Positions 34,150 to 42,316 of a DNA stretch of 64,000 bases are shown here, piece by piece. A program made the translations under genes and the position numbers. Positions within the stretch are counted from its first letter, which is position 1. Each line of letters begins with the position of its first letter. The notes beneath the pieces are model-generated. The model had not been told where the DNA came from and did not search any database. It saw only the letters and a list, made by a program, of their open reading frames with translations. The stretch comes from Acidobacteriaceae bacterium (lineage in GTDB: Bacteria > Acidobacteriota > Terriglobia > Terriglobales > Acidobacteriaceae): assembly GCA_028283655.1 (NCBI GenBank), contig JAPWKE010000003.1, positions 310,001 through 374,000 of the forward strand, given 5' to 3'.

Positions 34150-34536
34150 GGTGTCTGCTCCTTTGTCGGCTTTTGCTTTTGCACGTCCGCGTTGAACGCG
34201 GCATGTACATGCCGAACGCCACCTGGCGAAGGCGGGGGTAGCAAACGGAAGGTCTTCGAGCGGAGCTTTTTGGGGGGACCGCGTAGCGGGGGAGCCAAAA
34301 CCCGGAGGGGCGGACGGCCTTGGAGAGCGCGATCGGGGCAGAGCCCCTTAGCGAGGCTTGTCTTCCTTAGCAGCGTGCGCAGCACGCAAAAGACATGAGG
34401 GTGGGCGTTGCGGGCAGGAACAGGCCCGCTGGAGATGGGAGCTAAGACGCGGAAGCGCGGCTGCGGCGCGGGAAGAGCCTTCTTCCCGGCAAATGGAACC
34501 GTTATCGTGGGAGATATTCAAAGTGAGGGTACGACG
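34150..34536. other. hairpin-dense non-coding region of the element
   Basis: No gene is supported. Dense dyads include CCGCG-TTGAA-CGCGG (34187-34201), the perfect 14-bp palindrome GGCATGTACATGCC (34200-34213), GGGGC-AGA-GCCCC (34335-34347), GCGTGC-GCA-GCACGC (34373-34387) and GCGGGC...GCCCGC (34410-34429). It lies between divergent genes, ArdC-like and PIN, so it must hold both promoters. It may also carry an origin of transfer or a partition/regulator site (inference). Confidence 0.5.
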
Positions 34537-35370
34537 ATGCGAGTCACGTTCGACACGAACGTCTGGAACAGACTGGTGTTCCCGGAGCGGCATACGTCCA
34601 GTCCCAATTACTTTGCCCTGGTCGCTCTCAACGATGCACTTCGCAGTGGACGGATTCGCGGCTTCATCAGCGAAGGCTTCGGGACAGTCGAGGCCATCCA
34701 GAAAAGACACCGGGCGAGATTCTACGCGCAAAACGTGCCAAAGACAGAGGTAGGGAGTTCATCGAACGGACCCGGCTTCCACGGGATGGGCATCAACATC
34801 CAAGCCAGACACGACCTGCATCCGGGCATCGGGGACGAATTTGAAGAAGAACTACAAGAGGCCTTGACGCTCGGCATCAAGTTACTGTCCACACCGTATA
34901 TCGGGCTTCCCGTGCCGGATCGCCTGCGGAACAATCCCCACATCTATGCAGAAGAGGTCTTTGCTACGGCGGATTACAACGAGCGGTTTGGCGAAGTCGT
35001 CCGGACGATTGTTGACCGGGGCGTGGGCGAGGGCGCACTGATATCGCTCGTCAAAGAATTCACCGCACGTCTAGACGAGCCGAGGCCCGTCACCCTTTCA
35101 GATCGTGCCTTAATCTACGGCGTCTACGAGTGGGCTTCGACCGAAGGCCATAACAAGGAGAAGCGGCAGATTGAGAAGGCGTTCGCAGAATCGGCCGATG
35201 GCGATCTTGTCGCGGCACACATCGCCTATGGCAATGACTACCTCTGCACGGAAGATCACGGCGGGACGGCCATCTCACGGTCTGTCTTCGATAGGGAACA
35301 TCGCGCCTGGCTCAAGACACAGTACCGCGTGGAGATTTTGAATGCGCAGCAACTCGCACGGCTCCTATGA
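34537..35370 (+). CDS. PIN-like domain protein
   Basis: 277 aa. It starts MRVTFDTNVWNRLVFPER, the Asp-Thr-Asn start of a PIN nuclease domain. Near the C-terminus come DGDLVAAHIAYGNDYLCTED and a closing strand RVEILNAQQLARLL, with conserved Asp/Glu in the positions of the PIN acidic triad. PIN proteins cut RNA, often as toxins. No antitoxin-like small gene lies directly upstream, and the protein is twice the length of a VapC, so a simple VapBC toxin is unlikely. Transcribed alone toward the arsenic genes. Confidence 0.6.
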   Translation: MRVTFDTNVWNRLVFPERHTSSPNYFALVALNDALRSGRIRGFISEGFGTVEAIQKRHRARFYAQNVPKTEVGSSSNGPGFHGMGINIQARHDLHPGIGDEFEEELQEALTLGIKLLSTPYIGLPVPDRLRNNPHIYAEEVFATADYNERFGEVVRTIVDRGVGEGALISLVKEFTARLDEPRPVTLSDRALIYGVYEWASTEGHNKEKRQIEKAFAESADGDLVAAHIAYGNDYLCTEDHGGTAISRSVFDREHRAWLKTQYRVEILNAQQLARLL

Positions 35371-35442
35371 GGCGTGAGCCTGCGGTTCGATAGAAATTCT
35401 GCGCAACGGTATGCAACGGCAGATCAAAGATGCGGCGCCCGA

Positions 35443-36564
35443 TTAAGGAGCATCTTCCACCGAATGCACTTCGAACCCATCTCCCCCGAGTGCGAAATAG
35501 CGCTTGCGCATCCAGAACGCGACGTTCACAAGTCCGATCAGCGCAGGCACTTCAATCAGCGGACCGACGACGCCGACGAATGCCTCGCCTGAGTTCAGGC
35601 CAAACACAGCCACCGCAACGGCGATAGCCAACTCAAAGTTGTTTCCTGCGGCGGTGAAGGAAAGCGTCGCCGATTGTGCATAGTTCGCACCCAGGCGCTT
35701 TCCCATCCAAAAGCTGATGAGGAACATGATGAGGAAGTAGACGACAAGCGGCACGGCGATTTTCACGACGTCGAGCGGCAAACGAACGATAAGGTCGCCC
35801 TTCAGTGAGAACATCACCATGATCGTGAAGAGCAAAGCAATCAGAGTGATGGGGCTGATGCGGGGGATGAAGCGCGTTCGATACCACTCCTCACCCTTGA
35901 GTCGGATGAGGGCAAACCTCGTCAGGAATCCAGCGACGAAAGGAACGCCGAGATAGAGTCCGACGCTCTTCGCGATCTGACCGATACCGATGTGTACGAC
36001 GCTGCTTTCGAGACCGAACCACTTCGGTAGAACCGTCAGGAATGCCCACGCATAGAGACTGTAAAAGAGCACCTGAAAGACGCTGTTGATCGCGACCAGA
36101 CCGGCCACGTAATCCGTGTCGCCTTCGGCGAGTTCATTCCACACCAGCACCATCGCGATGCACCGCGCAATGCCGATAAGGATCAGGCCCCGCATGTAGG
36201 CAGGCTCGCCGCGCAGGAAAATGATCGCGAGCAGAAACATCAGCACCGGCCCAATGATCCAGTTCTGAGCCAGAGAGAGACCCAGTACGCGCTTGTTGCG
36301 GAAGACCTCTCCCAACTTCTCATAGCGCACCTTCGCCAGAGGCGGGAACATCATGAGGATCAGCCCGATTGCGATGGGGATATTCGTAGTACCGCTCTGA
36401 AAGCGATTCACGAGGGTCGCAGTTGAAGGCACGAAGTGCCCGACTGCAACACCGATTGCCATTGCGAGGAAAATCCAGAGCGTAAGAAAGCGGTCAAGGA
36501 ACGAAAGCTTCTTGCGGGCTGCCGGGGCGCAGACCTGACCTTGGGTGAAGGGAGCGGTAGACAT
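35443..36564 (-). CDS. acr3: arsenite efflux permease, ACR3 family
   Basis: 373 aa with ten predicted membrane segments. The ACR3 signature is present: [20 protein letters not shown] (the metalloid-binding Cys of ARCIAMV near residue 130), [14 protein letters not shown], and [20 protein letters not shown]. It pumps arsenite out of the cell by proton exchange. Start MSTAPFTQ at 36564 overlaps the arsR stop (TGATG), so translation is coupled. It is divergent from arsM and, with arsR, makes one arm of the arsenic operon. Confidence 0.94.
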   Translation of the reverse strand: MSTAPFTQGQVCAPAARKKLSFLDRFLTLWIFLAMAIGVAVGHFVPSTATLVNRFQSGTTNIPIAIGLILMMFPPLAKVRYEKLGEVFRNKRVLGLSLAQNWIIGPVLMFLLAIIFLRGEPAYMRGLILIGIARCIAMVLVWNELAEGDTDYVAGLVAINSVFQVLFYSLYAWAFLTVLPKWFGLESSVVHIGIGQIAKSVGLYLGVPFVAGFLTRFALIRLKGEEWYRTRFIPRISPITLIALLFTIMVMFSLKGDLIVRLPLDVVKIAVPLVVYFLIMFLISFWMGKRLGANYAQSATLSFTAAGNNFELAIAVAVAVFGLNSGEAFVGVVGPLIEVPALIGLVNVAFWMRKRYFALGGDGFEVHSVEDAP

Positions 36565-36974
36565 CAGCAGGCCTCGCAGGAGTTTTCTTGAATCGTGGTG
36601 GGGACAGGAGCGCCGTCGAGGGACGCGTACTTCGACGGCGAGCAGCAAACTTTAGTGAGGTGCGCGCGATCCTTCTGCATCGCTTTCTCCTCTTTAAGCC
36701 AGTCCAGTGTCTGCTTCAGAATGTGCGCGGCCCCGATGTGTGGCGGCATGACGACCCGGTAGTGCATCCACTTTCCTTCCCGCCGAGCCGACACAATGCC
36801 GGCACTACGCAGATAGGCGAGATGCCTTGAGACTTTCGGCTGAGGCCCGCCAAGAATCTCCACGAAGTAACACACGCAGACCTCTTGGTCCCCCATGAGG
36901 TTCAAGAGGCGTAACCGCGTATTGTCCCCTAGAGCTTGAAAGAACCGCTCCATATTGAACGCTTGCTTTGCCAT
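36564..36974 (-). CDS. arsR: ArsR arsenic-responsive repressor
   Basis: 136 aa winged-helix SmtB/ArsR repressor: [20 protein letters not shown], then [20 protein letters not shown] as DNA-binding helices, and YRVVMPP as the wing. The metal site CVC ([10 protein letters not shown]) lies at the start of the alpha-3 helix, the classical As(III) position. C-terminal CC and CEAC may add ligands. It binds the promoter between it and arsM and releases on arsenite. Start [12 protein letters not shown] is preferred to an ATG 12 codons upstream that lies in the operator. Confidence 0.93.
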   Translation of the reverse strand: MAKQAFNMERFFQALGDNTRLRLLNLMGDQEVCVCYFVEILGGPQPKVSRHLAYLRSAGIVSARREGKWMHYRVVMPPHIGAAHILKQTLDWLKEEKAMQKDRAHLTKVCCSPSKYASLDGAPVPTTIQENSCEAC

Positions 36975-36984
36975 AAATTTATGT

Positions 36985-37020
36985 ATACGCCTTGACGTAT
37001 GCGAACGCAAGTCATATATT
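36985..37020 (+). promoter_or_regulatory. arsM promoter with overlapping ArsR operator
   Basis: TTGACG (36992-36997) and TATATT (37015-37020) are separated by 17 bp, a near-ideal sigma-70 promoter. An inverted repeat ATACG-CCTTGA-CGTAT (36985-37000) overlaps the -35 box, where ArsR would block polymerase. AGGAGGAA precedes the arsM start. Confidence 0.65.
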
Positions 37021-37046
37021 CACGAAAGCAGATATGAGGAGGAACT

Positions 37047-37946
37047 ATGTCGGAGCAGATTCTGGATTCGGTCCGGTCGAAGTATGGCGCTGTTGCGGAA
37101 AGCAATCTTTCGAACGAACATGCGGGAGTGCAGGCGGTTGCCGAAGCCTTCGGCTATTCAGCGGAGGAACTCACTTCCATCCCTGCTGATGCAAACATGG
37201 GACTTTCCTGCGGAAACCCCACCGCCACAGCTCATTTGCGGTCGGGCGAAGTGGTGGTCGATCTCGGCTCTGGCGGCGGTCTGGACGTGTTCCTCGCGTC
37301 GAAGAAGGTAGGGCCGACCGGACGCGCCATAGGCATCGACATGACGCCTTCGATGATTGAACGCGCCCGTGCCAATGCTCTGAGCGGTGGCTACACCAAC
37401 GTCGAATTCTATTTGGCTGAGATCGACAAAATTCCACTACCTGATGCTTCTGTTGACTGTGTCATCTCGAACTGTGTTCTCAACCTGGCACCCGATAAGC
37501 CTGCTGTGTTCCGAGAGATTGCCCGCATTCTGAAGCCTGGTGGGCGGCTCGCCGTCAGTGACATCGCTTTGAAGCACGAACTGCCTGAGGACATTGCCAA
37601 AAGCATGGCCGCTTATGTTGGTTGCATCGGCGGCGCCATCAAGATGGACGACTACCGGGACGGTCTTCTCGCGGCTGGATTTGAGCACGTCGGGATCGTG
37701 GACAGTGGCTCGGACCTGAACGCCTACGCAAAGGTCGAGAACCAGGCTGGGTGCTGCTCTCCTTCGATGGGAGAAAGCTCGTGCTGCACACCGACGGCGA
37801 CCACGGAGCTAACGGTCCACGAGGAACTAACAGAACTCCTCTCGAAGTACGACGTGAACGCCGCCGCTGCAAGCGTCAAGGTCTACGCCCTCAAGCCCAG
37901 TGCCTCCGCAACTCAGGTCTGCTGCGGGCCTAATTGCTGCTCCTAA
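37047..37946 (+). CDS. arsM: arsenite S-adenosylmethionine methyltransferase
   Basis: 299 aa. SAM-binding motif [20 protein letters not shown] near residues 70-89. Conserved Cys residues of ArsM are seen in GLSCGNP near 55, [15 protein letters not shown] near 133-147 and YVGCIGGAI near 193. ArsM methylates As(III) to volatile or less charged forms. The C-terminus has an extra Cys-rich tail ([24 protein letters not shown]) beyond the usual core, probably binding metal. The start has AGGAGG. Confidence 0.94.
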   Translation: MSEQILDSVRSKYGAVAESNLSNEHAGVQAVAEAFGYSAEELTSIPADANMGLSCGNPTATAHLRSGEVVVDLGSGGGLDVFLASKKVGPTGRAIGIDMTPSMIERARANALSGGYTNVEFYLAEIDKIPLPDASVDCVISNCVLNLAPDKPAVFREIARILKPGGRLAVSDIALKHELPEDIAKSMAAYVGCIGGAIKMDDYRDGLLAAGFEHVGIVDSGSDLNAYAKVENQAGCCSPSMGESSCCTPTATTELTVHEELTELLSKYDVNAAAASVKVYALKPSASATQVCCGPNCCS

Positions 37947-37981
37947 TCCAACCGAATCGCTGCTTCCGTACGAGGTCGACC

Positions 37982-38470
37982 ATGCCGCACTACAACGTTC
38001 TCTTCTTATGCACTGGCAACTCCGCGCGTTCCATCATGGCGGAAGCGATCATGAATCATAAGGGTGCACCAAACTTCACCGCGTACAGTGCCGGAAGCCA
38101 TCCGTCCGGCACTGTTCGATCAGAGGCTCTGGACCAGATTGCCTCGGCCGGGCTCAGCACGGAGGGACTGCGGAGCAAGTCCTGGGAGGAGTTCGCGGTT
38201 GCTGGTGCTCCCCAACTGGACTTTGTGTTCACGGTCTGTGACAACGCAGCGCAGGAAACCTGCCCGCATTGGCCCGGACAACCAATCACGGCACATTGGG
38301 GCGTTCCAGATCCCGTCGCTGTGACAGGTTCACGAGCTGATTCCGAAAGGGCCTACAAGCAGGCTTTTTCCATGCTGCAACAGAGGATCTCGTTGATGCT
38401 TTACCTGCCTCTCGCAAGCCTTGATTCGATGGCGATAAAAAAAGAACTCGACAACATCGGGCAGCAGTGA
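37982..38470 (+). CDS. arsC: arsenate reductase, low-molecular-weight phosphatase fold
   Basis: 162 aa. P-loop CTGNSARS (C-x5-R-S) is near residues 10-17; TVCDNAAQETCPHWPG supplies the second redox cysteines, as in thioredoxin/thiol-coupled ArsC. It reduces arsenate to arsenite for efflux by ACR3 or methylation by ArsM. Start MPHYNVLFLC follows the arsM stop by 35 bases. A second, different ArsC is encoded further down the operon. Confidence 0.93.
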   Translation: MPHYNVLFLCTGNSARSIMAEAIMNHKGAPNFTAYSAGSHPSGTVRSEALDQIASAGLSTEGLRSKSWEEFAVAGAPQLDFVFTVCDNAAQETCPHWPGQPITAHWGVPDPVAVTGSRADSERAYKQAFSMLQQRISLMLYLPLASLDSMAIKKELDNIGQQ

Positions 38471-38478
38471 GGAAGCAG

Positions 38479-39840
38479 ATGAAGCTCCTAATTATCGGCG
38501 GCAGCGATGCGGGAATCAGTGCGGCCTTGCGCGCTCGCGAGCTTGCTCCTGAAACCGACATCACGGTGTTGCTCGACGATGATTTTCCCAACTACAGCAT
38601 CTGCGGTCTACCGTTCTATATAAGCGGAGAAACACCCCATTGGCGGAGTCTTGCGCATAGGACGGAGTTTGACGGCATCGCGGTGCGGCGGGGCCATCGT
38701 GCGCATCAGATCGACCCCGAAGGCAAGACCGTAAGAGTGGTTGTGCAGGGTGAAGGCGAAGCGTCATTCCCATACGACAAGCTTGTGATTGGCACTGGAG
38801 CAGGCCCCGTCCAGCCGAAGATTCAAGGTGGCACTCTTCCCGGCGTCTTCCCATTACACACCATGAAGGACAGCTTCGCGGTTCATCAGTATCTGGATAG
38901 CGCGAAGCCGCAACGAGCGGTCATCGTCGGCGCTGGATACATAGGGCTGGAGATGGCCGATGCTCTCACGCATCGCGGTATAGAAGTGACGGTCTTGAGC
39001 CGCACACCGACCGTTCTCGCAACCGTCGATGCTGAGTTTGGAGAGATCGTCGCGGAAGAACTACGGAAGCACGGTGTTCGAGTCAATACGAGCATCGACG
39101 CGCACGCCATCTCTGAGACGGGTGCTGGCTTACATCTCTCAGGTAGCAGCGGCTTCGAGCAGGACTGTGACCTGGTGTTGGTCGCCGTTGGTGTCAAACC
39201 GCACAGCGAACTCGGTCTGGAAGCAGGCCTGAAGGTGGGCACTAAGGGAGCGTTCGTGACCAACCGACGCATGGAAAGCAGCGTCCCGGATATTTATGTT
39301 GCGGGAGACTGCGGCGAGACCTGGCACCGTCTTCTCAACCGCTACACCTATATGCCGCTTGGTACGACGGCACACAAGCAAGGCAGGGTCGCTGGCGAGA
39401 ACGCCCTCGGCGGAAATCGAGAGTTTGCCGGTTCCCTCGGCACACAGGTCGTCAAGATATTCGATCTCGTGATCGCACGGACGGGCTTGCGCCAGGACGA
39501 AGCCGAACGTGAGGGCTTGCCAGCGGCAACCGTCATGAGTGCGGCGAATGACCACAAGGCCTACTATCCCGGCGCGTCACCGCTTCACTTGCGCGTTACG
39601 GGGGACAGCGACACCGGACGGCTTCTTGGAGCGCAAATTCTGGGCCGTTGGGGCGCGGAGATTTCTAAGCGAGTCGATATCTTTGCTGCCGCACTGTTTC
39701 AAGGAATGACGGTCGATCAGGTGTCCGACCTTGATCTCAGCTATACGCCCCCTCTCAGCAGCCCTTGGGACCCGGTCCAGATGGCTTCTCAAGCATGGAG
39801 CGCAAATCTTTCGAATGTTTCTAGGAGAGCCAATGTTTAA
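38479..39840 (+). CDS. CoA-disulfide-reductase-like FAD/NAD(P)H oxidoreductase
   Basis: 453 aa pyridine-nucleotide-disulfide oxidoreductase. FAD motif LLIIGGSDAGISAALRARE, then the single active cysteine in NYSICGLPFYISGE near residue 40 (pattern of CoA-disulfide and persulfide reductases). The NAD(P) motif is AVIVGAGYIGLEMADAL, and the second FAD motif IYVAGDCGE. It is not a MerA, since the CxxxxC pair is absent. In an arsenic operon it may regenerate a low-molecular thiol such as bacillithiol or CoA for arsenate reduction (inference). ATG 38479 with GAGG 8 bases ahead is chosen over GTG 38467. The end overlaps the next arsC. Confidence 0.85.
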   Translation: MKLLIIGGSDAGISAALRARELAPETDITVLLDDDFPNYSICGLPFYISGETPHWRSLAHRTEFDGIAVRRGHRAHQIDPEGKTVRVVVQGEGEASFPYDKLVIGTGAGPVQPKIQGGTLPGVFPLHTMKDSFAVHQYLDSAKPQRAVIVGAGYIGLEMADALTHRGIEVTVLSRTPTVLATVDAEFGEIVAEELRKHGVRVNTSIDAHAISETGAGLHLSGSSGFEQDCDLVLVAVGVKPHSELGLEAGLKVGTKGAFVTNRRMESSVPDIYVAGDCGETWHRLLNRYTYMPLGTTAHKQGRVAGENALGGNREFAGSLGTQVVKIFDLVIARTGLRQDEAEREGLPAATVMSAANDHKAYYPGASPLHLRVTGDSDTGRLLGAQILGRWGAEISKRVDIFAAALFQGMTVDQVSDLDLSYTPPLSSPWDPVQMASQAWSANLSNVSRRANV

Positions 39841-40234
39841 GGTGATATTCGCTTGCGTCCACAATGCAGGTCGTTCTCAGATGGCCGCTGCCTTTTTCAA
39901 CCATCTAGCCGATCCATTAAAGGCTGAGGCCATTTCGGCAGGTACGGAGCCCGGTTTGCGTGTCCATCCAGAGGTTCTCGTCATGATGCAGGAAATTGGC
40001 ATCGACCTGAGCGATGCCAAGCCGCAGAAGCTAACGGAAGAACTGGCGCGTGACGCACAACTCCTCATAACGATGGGATGCGGTGACAAATGCCCGTATG
40101 TCCCTGGCCTTCGCCGTGACGACTGGCCGCTTCGCGATCCGAAAGGGCTTCCCGTAGAGGAAGTGCGGGCGATCCGGGATGAGGTGAAGCAGAGGGTACA
40201 AGGCTTAATTGAGGCAGAGAATCTGGGCATATAG
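39833..40234 (+). CDS. arsC: second arsenate reductase (ArsC, thiol-dependent)
   Basis: 133 aa. P-loop CVHNAGRS near residues 8-15 (VIFACVHNAGRSQMAAAF), GTEPGLRVHPEVLVMM, MGCGDKCPYVPG with the Cys pair used in thiol exchange, and the C-terminal DPKGLPVEEVRAIRDEV. This is a different subfamily from the first ArsC of the operon, nearer to the mycothiol/bacillithiol-type enzymes. AGGAGAGCC precedes the ATG, which overlaps the flavoprotein stop by 8 bases. The 24.7-kb arsC remnant is of this subfamily. Confidence 0.92.
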   Translation: MFKVIFACVHNAGRSQMAAAFFNHLADPLKAEAISAGTEPGLRVHPEVLVMMQEIGIDLSDAKPQKLTEELARDAQLLITMGCGDKCPYVPGLRRDDWPLRDPKGLPVEEVRAIRDEVKQRVQGLIEAENLGI

Positions 40235-40241
40235 CGCTGAG

Positions 40242-40640
40242 CTAATCATCGGCCAACAGGTGAATGATGGGACAAGGCGCATTCTCCACAGAGGCATCGC
40301 AGGATCGTACGAGACGAGCTAACGATTTTTTCATCCTCGACAGGTCGGCAATCTTCTGCGCAATCAACTCCATCTTGTGGGCGGCAACTTCGCGTGTCTC
40401 CAGACAGGCTTTCCGTTGATCGAGAGCGAGTAGCCCCTGGATCTCTTCTAGGGTGAAACCCAGCGCCTGTGCTCTCTTGATGAAGAGAACGCGCTTCACC
40501 GATTCTTCTGAATAGTGTCGAAAACCTCCGTTGGGTTTCTGTGGCTCGTCTAAGAGAGTGCGTCGCTGATAGTAGCGAATGGTCTCGACGCTCACCCCAC
40601 CGTGCTTTGCTAATGTTCCGATCGTCAGGCTATCGCTCAT
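40242..40640 (-). CDS. merR: MerR mercury-responsive regulator
   Basis: 132 aa MerR protein. N-terminal HTH: TIGTLAKHGGVSVETIRYYQ. Cys79, Cys114 and Cys123 (KACLETRE, RSCDASVENAPCP) have spacings 35 and 9, the same as the Hg(II) triad of Tn501 MerR (82, 117, 126). It represses and, with Hg(II), activates the divergent mer promoter. Start MSDSLTIGT at 40640 is chosen; earlier codons lie in the operator. Confidence 0.95.
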   Translation of the reverse strand: MSDSLTIGTLAKHGGVSVETIRYYQRRTLLDEPQKPNGGFRHYSEESVKRVLFIKRAQALGFTLEEIQGLLALDQRKACLETREVAAHKMELIAQKIADLSRMKKSLARLVRSCDASVENAPCPIIHLLADD

Positions 40641-40650
40641 ACGTCCTCTC

Positions 40651-40682
40651 TTGACCCCGTACCATGGTACGGGGTTTAGAGT
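40651..40682 (+). promoter_or_regulatory. mer promoter with perfect MerR dyad
   Basis: TTGACC (40651-40656) and TAGAGT (40677-40682) are separated by 20 bp, the long spacer typical of MerR promoters. Between and overlapping them is the exact 20-bp palindrome CCCCGTACCATGGTACGGGG (40655-40674), with the GTAC...GTAC core of mer operators. Confidence 0.85.
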
Positions 40683-40704
40683 GAAATGAGGAAGGATGGA
40701 TTGG

Positions 40705-41064
40705 ATGCAGTCCTCATCGAATGCGAACACGAAGCTGGCTCTTGCGGGCGGACTGCTCGCCGGAATCGGGGCGTCGGCGTGTTGCGTAGGGCCGCTTCTT
40801 CTTCTCAGTCTGGGAATCGGTGGCGCTTGGATCGGCCATCTGACGGCTCTGGAACCCTACCGCCCAATCTTTATCGCGCTTACCGTTATCTTTCTTGGCC
40901 TGGCCTTTCGCAAGCTTTATCTGGTTCCGCAGACCTGCAGCGTGGAAGATAATTGCGTTGCTGATCGCACAAGGCGTGTGCAGAGGATCTTGTTTTGGGT
41001 CTTCGTGCCACTATCGCTTGCCTCAGTGGCGAGTCCTTGGATTTTGCCTCTCTTCTATCGTTGA
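40705..41064 (+). CDS. merT: MerT-like mercuric ion transporter
   Basis: 119 aa with three membrane segments. The first carries the Cys pair for Hg uptake (GIGASACCVGPLLLLSLG), and the loop has a second pair, QTCSVEDNC. It moves Hg(II) from MerP into the cytoplasm. AAGGA spaced 8 bases before ATG 40705 favours this start; ATG 40696 is an alternative three codons longer. It is the first gene of the mer operon, which lacks a reductase. Confidence 0.92.
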   Translation: MQSSSNANTKLALAGGLLAGIGASACCVGPLLLLSLGIGGAWIGHLTALEPYRPIFIALTVIFLGLAFRKLYLVPQTCSVEDNCVADRTRRVQRILFWVFVPLSLASVASPWILPLFYR

Positions 41065-41077
41065 AAGGAATAAACCA

Positions 41078-41365
41078 ATGCGTAAGCTCTTAGCTGCTCT
41101 GCTAATCTCCCTCCCGGCATCCGCGTTCGCTGGAACACCACAGACCGCCGTCCTCGACGTAAAGAACATGACCTGCTCCATGTGCTCGATCACCATCCAC
41201 AAGGCGCTCGAAAAGGTGCCGGGAGTGATCGACACGAAAGTGGATTACGACCACAAGACTGCGACCGTAAAGTACGATTCGGGCACGACAAATCCGGCTG
41301 CACTCATGAAGGCAACGACGAACGCAGGCTTTCCTTCAACTCTGCACAGCGGGGAAAAAAGGTAG
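41078..41365 (+). CDS. merP: MerP-like periplasmic mercury-binding protein
   Basis: 95 aa. Signal peptide (MRKLLAALLISLPASAFA), then one heavy-metal-associated domain with MTCSMC (VKNMTCSMCSITIHKALEKV), the Hg-binding CxxC loop. It hands Hg(II) to MerT. AAAGGA precedes the ATG. The stop TAG shares a base with the next GTG start. Confidence 0.93.
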   Translation: MRKLLAALLISLPASAFAGTPQTAVLDVKNMTCSMCSITIHKALEKVPGVIDTKVDYDHKTATVKYDSGTTNPAALMKATTNAGFPSTLHSGEKR

Positions 41366-41586
41366 TGGGGACGACCACGACGGCCATCCTGGAATCGATG
41401 CTGAGCTGTCCCACGTGCGGCCACACGACGCTGGAGAAGATGCCTCTCGATTGTTGCCAGTTCTTTCATGAGTGCGATGAATGCCATACCCTGATTCGGC
41501 CGTTGGTTGGAGATTGCTGCGTCTTCTGCTCATATGGTTCTGTCAAATGCCCGCCGGTCCAACTCCAGGGCCGGTGCTGCCACTAG
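41365..41586 (+). CDS. small Cys-rich GDCCxFCSYG protein of mer operons
   Basis: 73 aa with 13 cysteines: CPTCG, DCCQFFHECDEC, then GDCCVFCSYGSVKCPPVQ and GRCCH. The GDCCxFCSYG block is a recurrent small protein motif seen next to MerT/MerP genes; it is probably a cytoplasmic Hg- or metal-binding protein. GTG 41365 is chosen because the residues before the downstream ATG (TTTTAILES) belong to the family start, and it is coupled to merP. It is the last mer gene. Confidence 0.8.
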   Translation: MGTTTTAILESMLSCPTCGHTTLEKMPLDCCQFFHECDECHTLIRPLVGDCCVFCSYGSVKCPPVQLQGRCCH

Positions 41587-41684
41587 TTCGGTCCGCCTAC
41601 CCCTTGAGCCAGTAACAGCGCTAAAGCGAAAGAGCCGATCTCGCGGCGTGTAGCGCTCTTACCGAACGGGTTGTGGGGACAGCT

Positions 41685-42302
41685 TCAGCAGCTGCAGAAA
41701 TTACCTCGCCACGCTTCTCGTGCTTCCTTCAACAAGAGAGGCACGGCGATCAGAGCGGCTGTCGAATCAAACCATGGCACGTGGAAGACGGCGTTTACCC
41801 CGAGTCCCAGCAAAGTTAGCGCGGCGAGGTAGGCGCATGTGGCAGACTGAACCGCATCTGCAGCGAGAGCGCTGTTGCCAATAGACCTCGCTTCCCGGCG
41901 CTTCAGGTGGGCAAGCAGCGGCATCACAAGGAGTGCCGCTGCGGAAGCACCCATACCTAGAAAGCTAGTCTCAGGTCTTAAGTGTCCTGAGAGAGAAACG
42001 CCCGCGATGATGACGACGACTACAGCAAGTAGATAGAGCAGCACTGCTGCTACGCGTGTTGCAACCGCTTCGGAAATAGCGAAGGCTCCAATGAATTGGG
42101 CGAGGACGACGGTCGCTGATAACCATTCGATGAGGCTGTCCGATCCGAAGGTCAGCATCATTGGGCTATGAGCTTGTTTGGCGGCGTAGAGCGCGAGCCC
42201 GCATTCTGTGGTCATCCAAACAAGGGTTGCGACTTGCAACCAGACTGCTCGTCTCGACGGCGGAACATCCTGACCCTTGGAGCGGCACTCTGGTGATGAC
42301 AT
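41685..42302 (-). CDS. CDF-like cation transporter, short
   Basis: 205 aa, six predicted membrane segments, with CDF-like acidic motifs FGSDSLIEWLSATVVL and ALAADAVQSATCAYLA, where Asp (and nearby Ser/His) would bind metal. It lacks the C-terminal cytoplasmic domain of full CDF exporters (~300 aa) and ends with GNFCSC. It may export divalent metal or act with the TonB receptor upstream. It is the second gene of the MerR-controlled minus-strand operon. Confidence 0.7.
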   Translation of the reverse strand: MSSPECRSKGQDVPPSRRAVWLQVATLVWMTTECGLALYAAKQAHSPMMLTFGSDSLIEWLSATVVLAQFIGAFAISEAVATRVAAVLLYLLAVVVVIIAGVSLSGHLRPETSFLGMGASAAALLVMPLLAHLKRREARSIGNSALAADAVQSATCAYLAALTLLGLGVNAVFHVPWFDSTAALIAVPLLLKEAREAWRGNFCSC

Positions 42303-42316
42303 TGGAAACTCTATCC

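Noticed and set aside
38479-39840. Possible mercuric reductase (merA) near the mer genes
   Set aside because: It has FAD and NAD(P) motifs but only a single active-site cysteine (NYSICGLPFY) and no C-terminal CC pair; it fits CoA-disulfide-reductase-like enzymes of arsenic operons.
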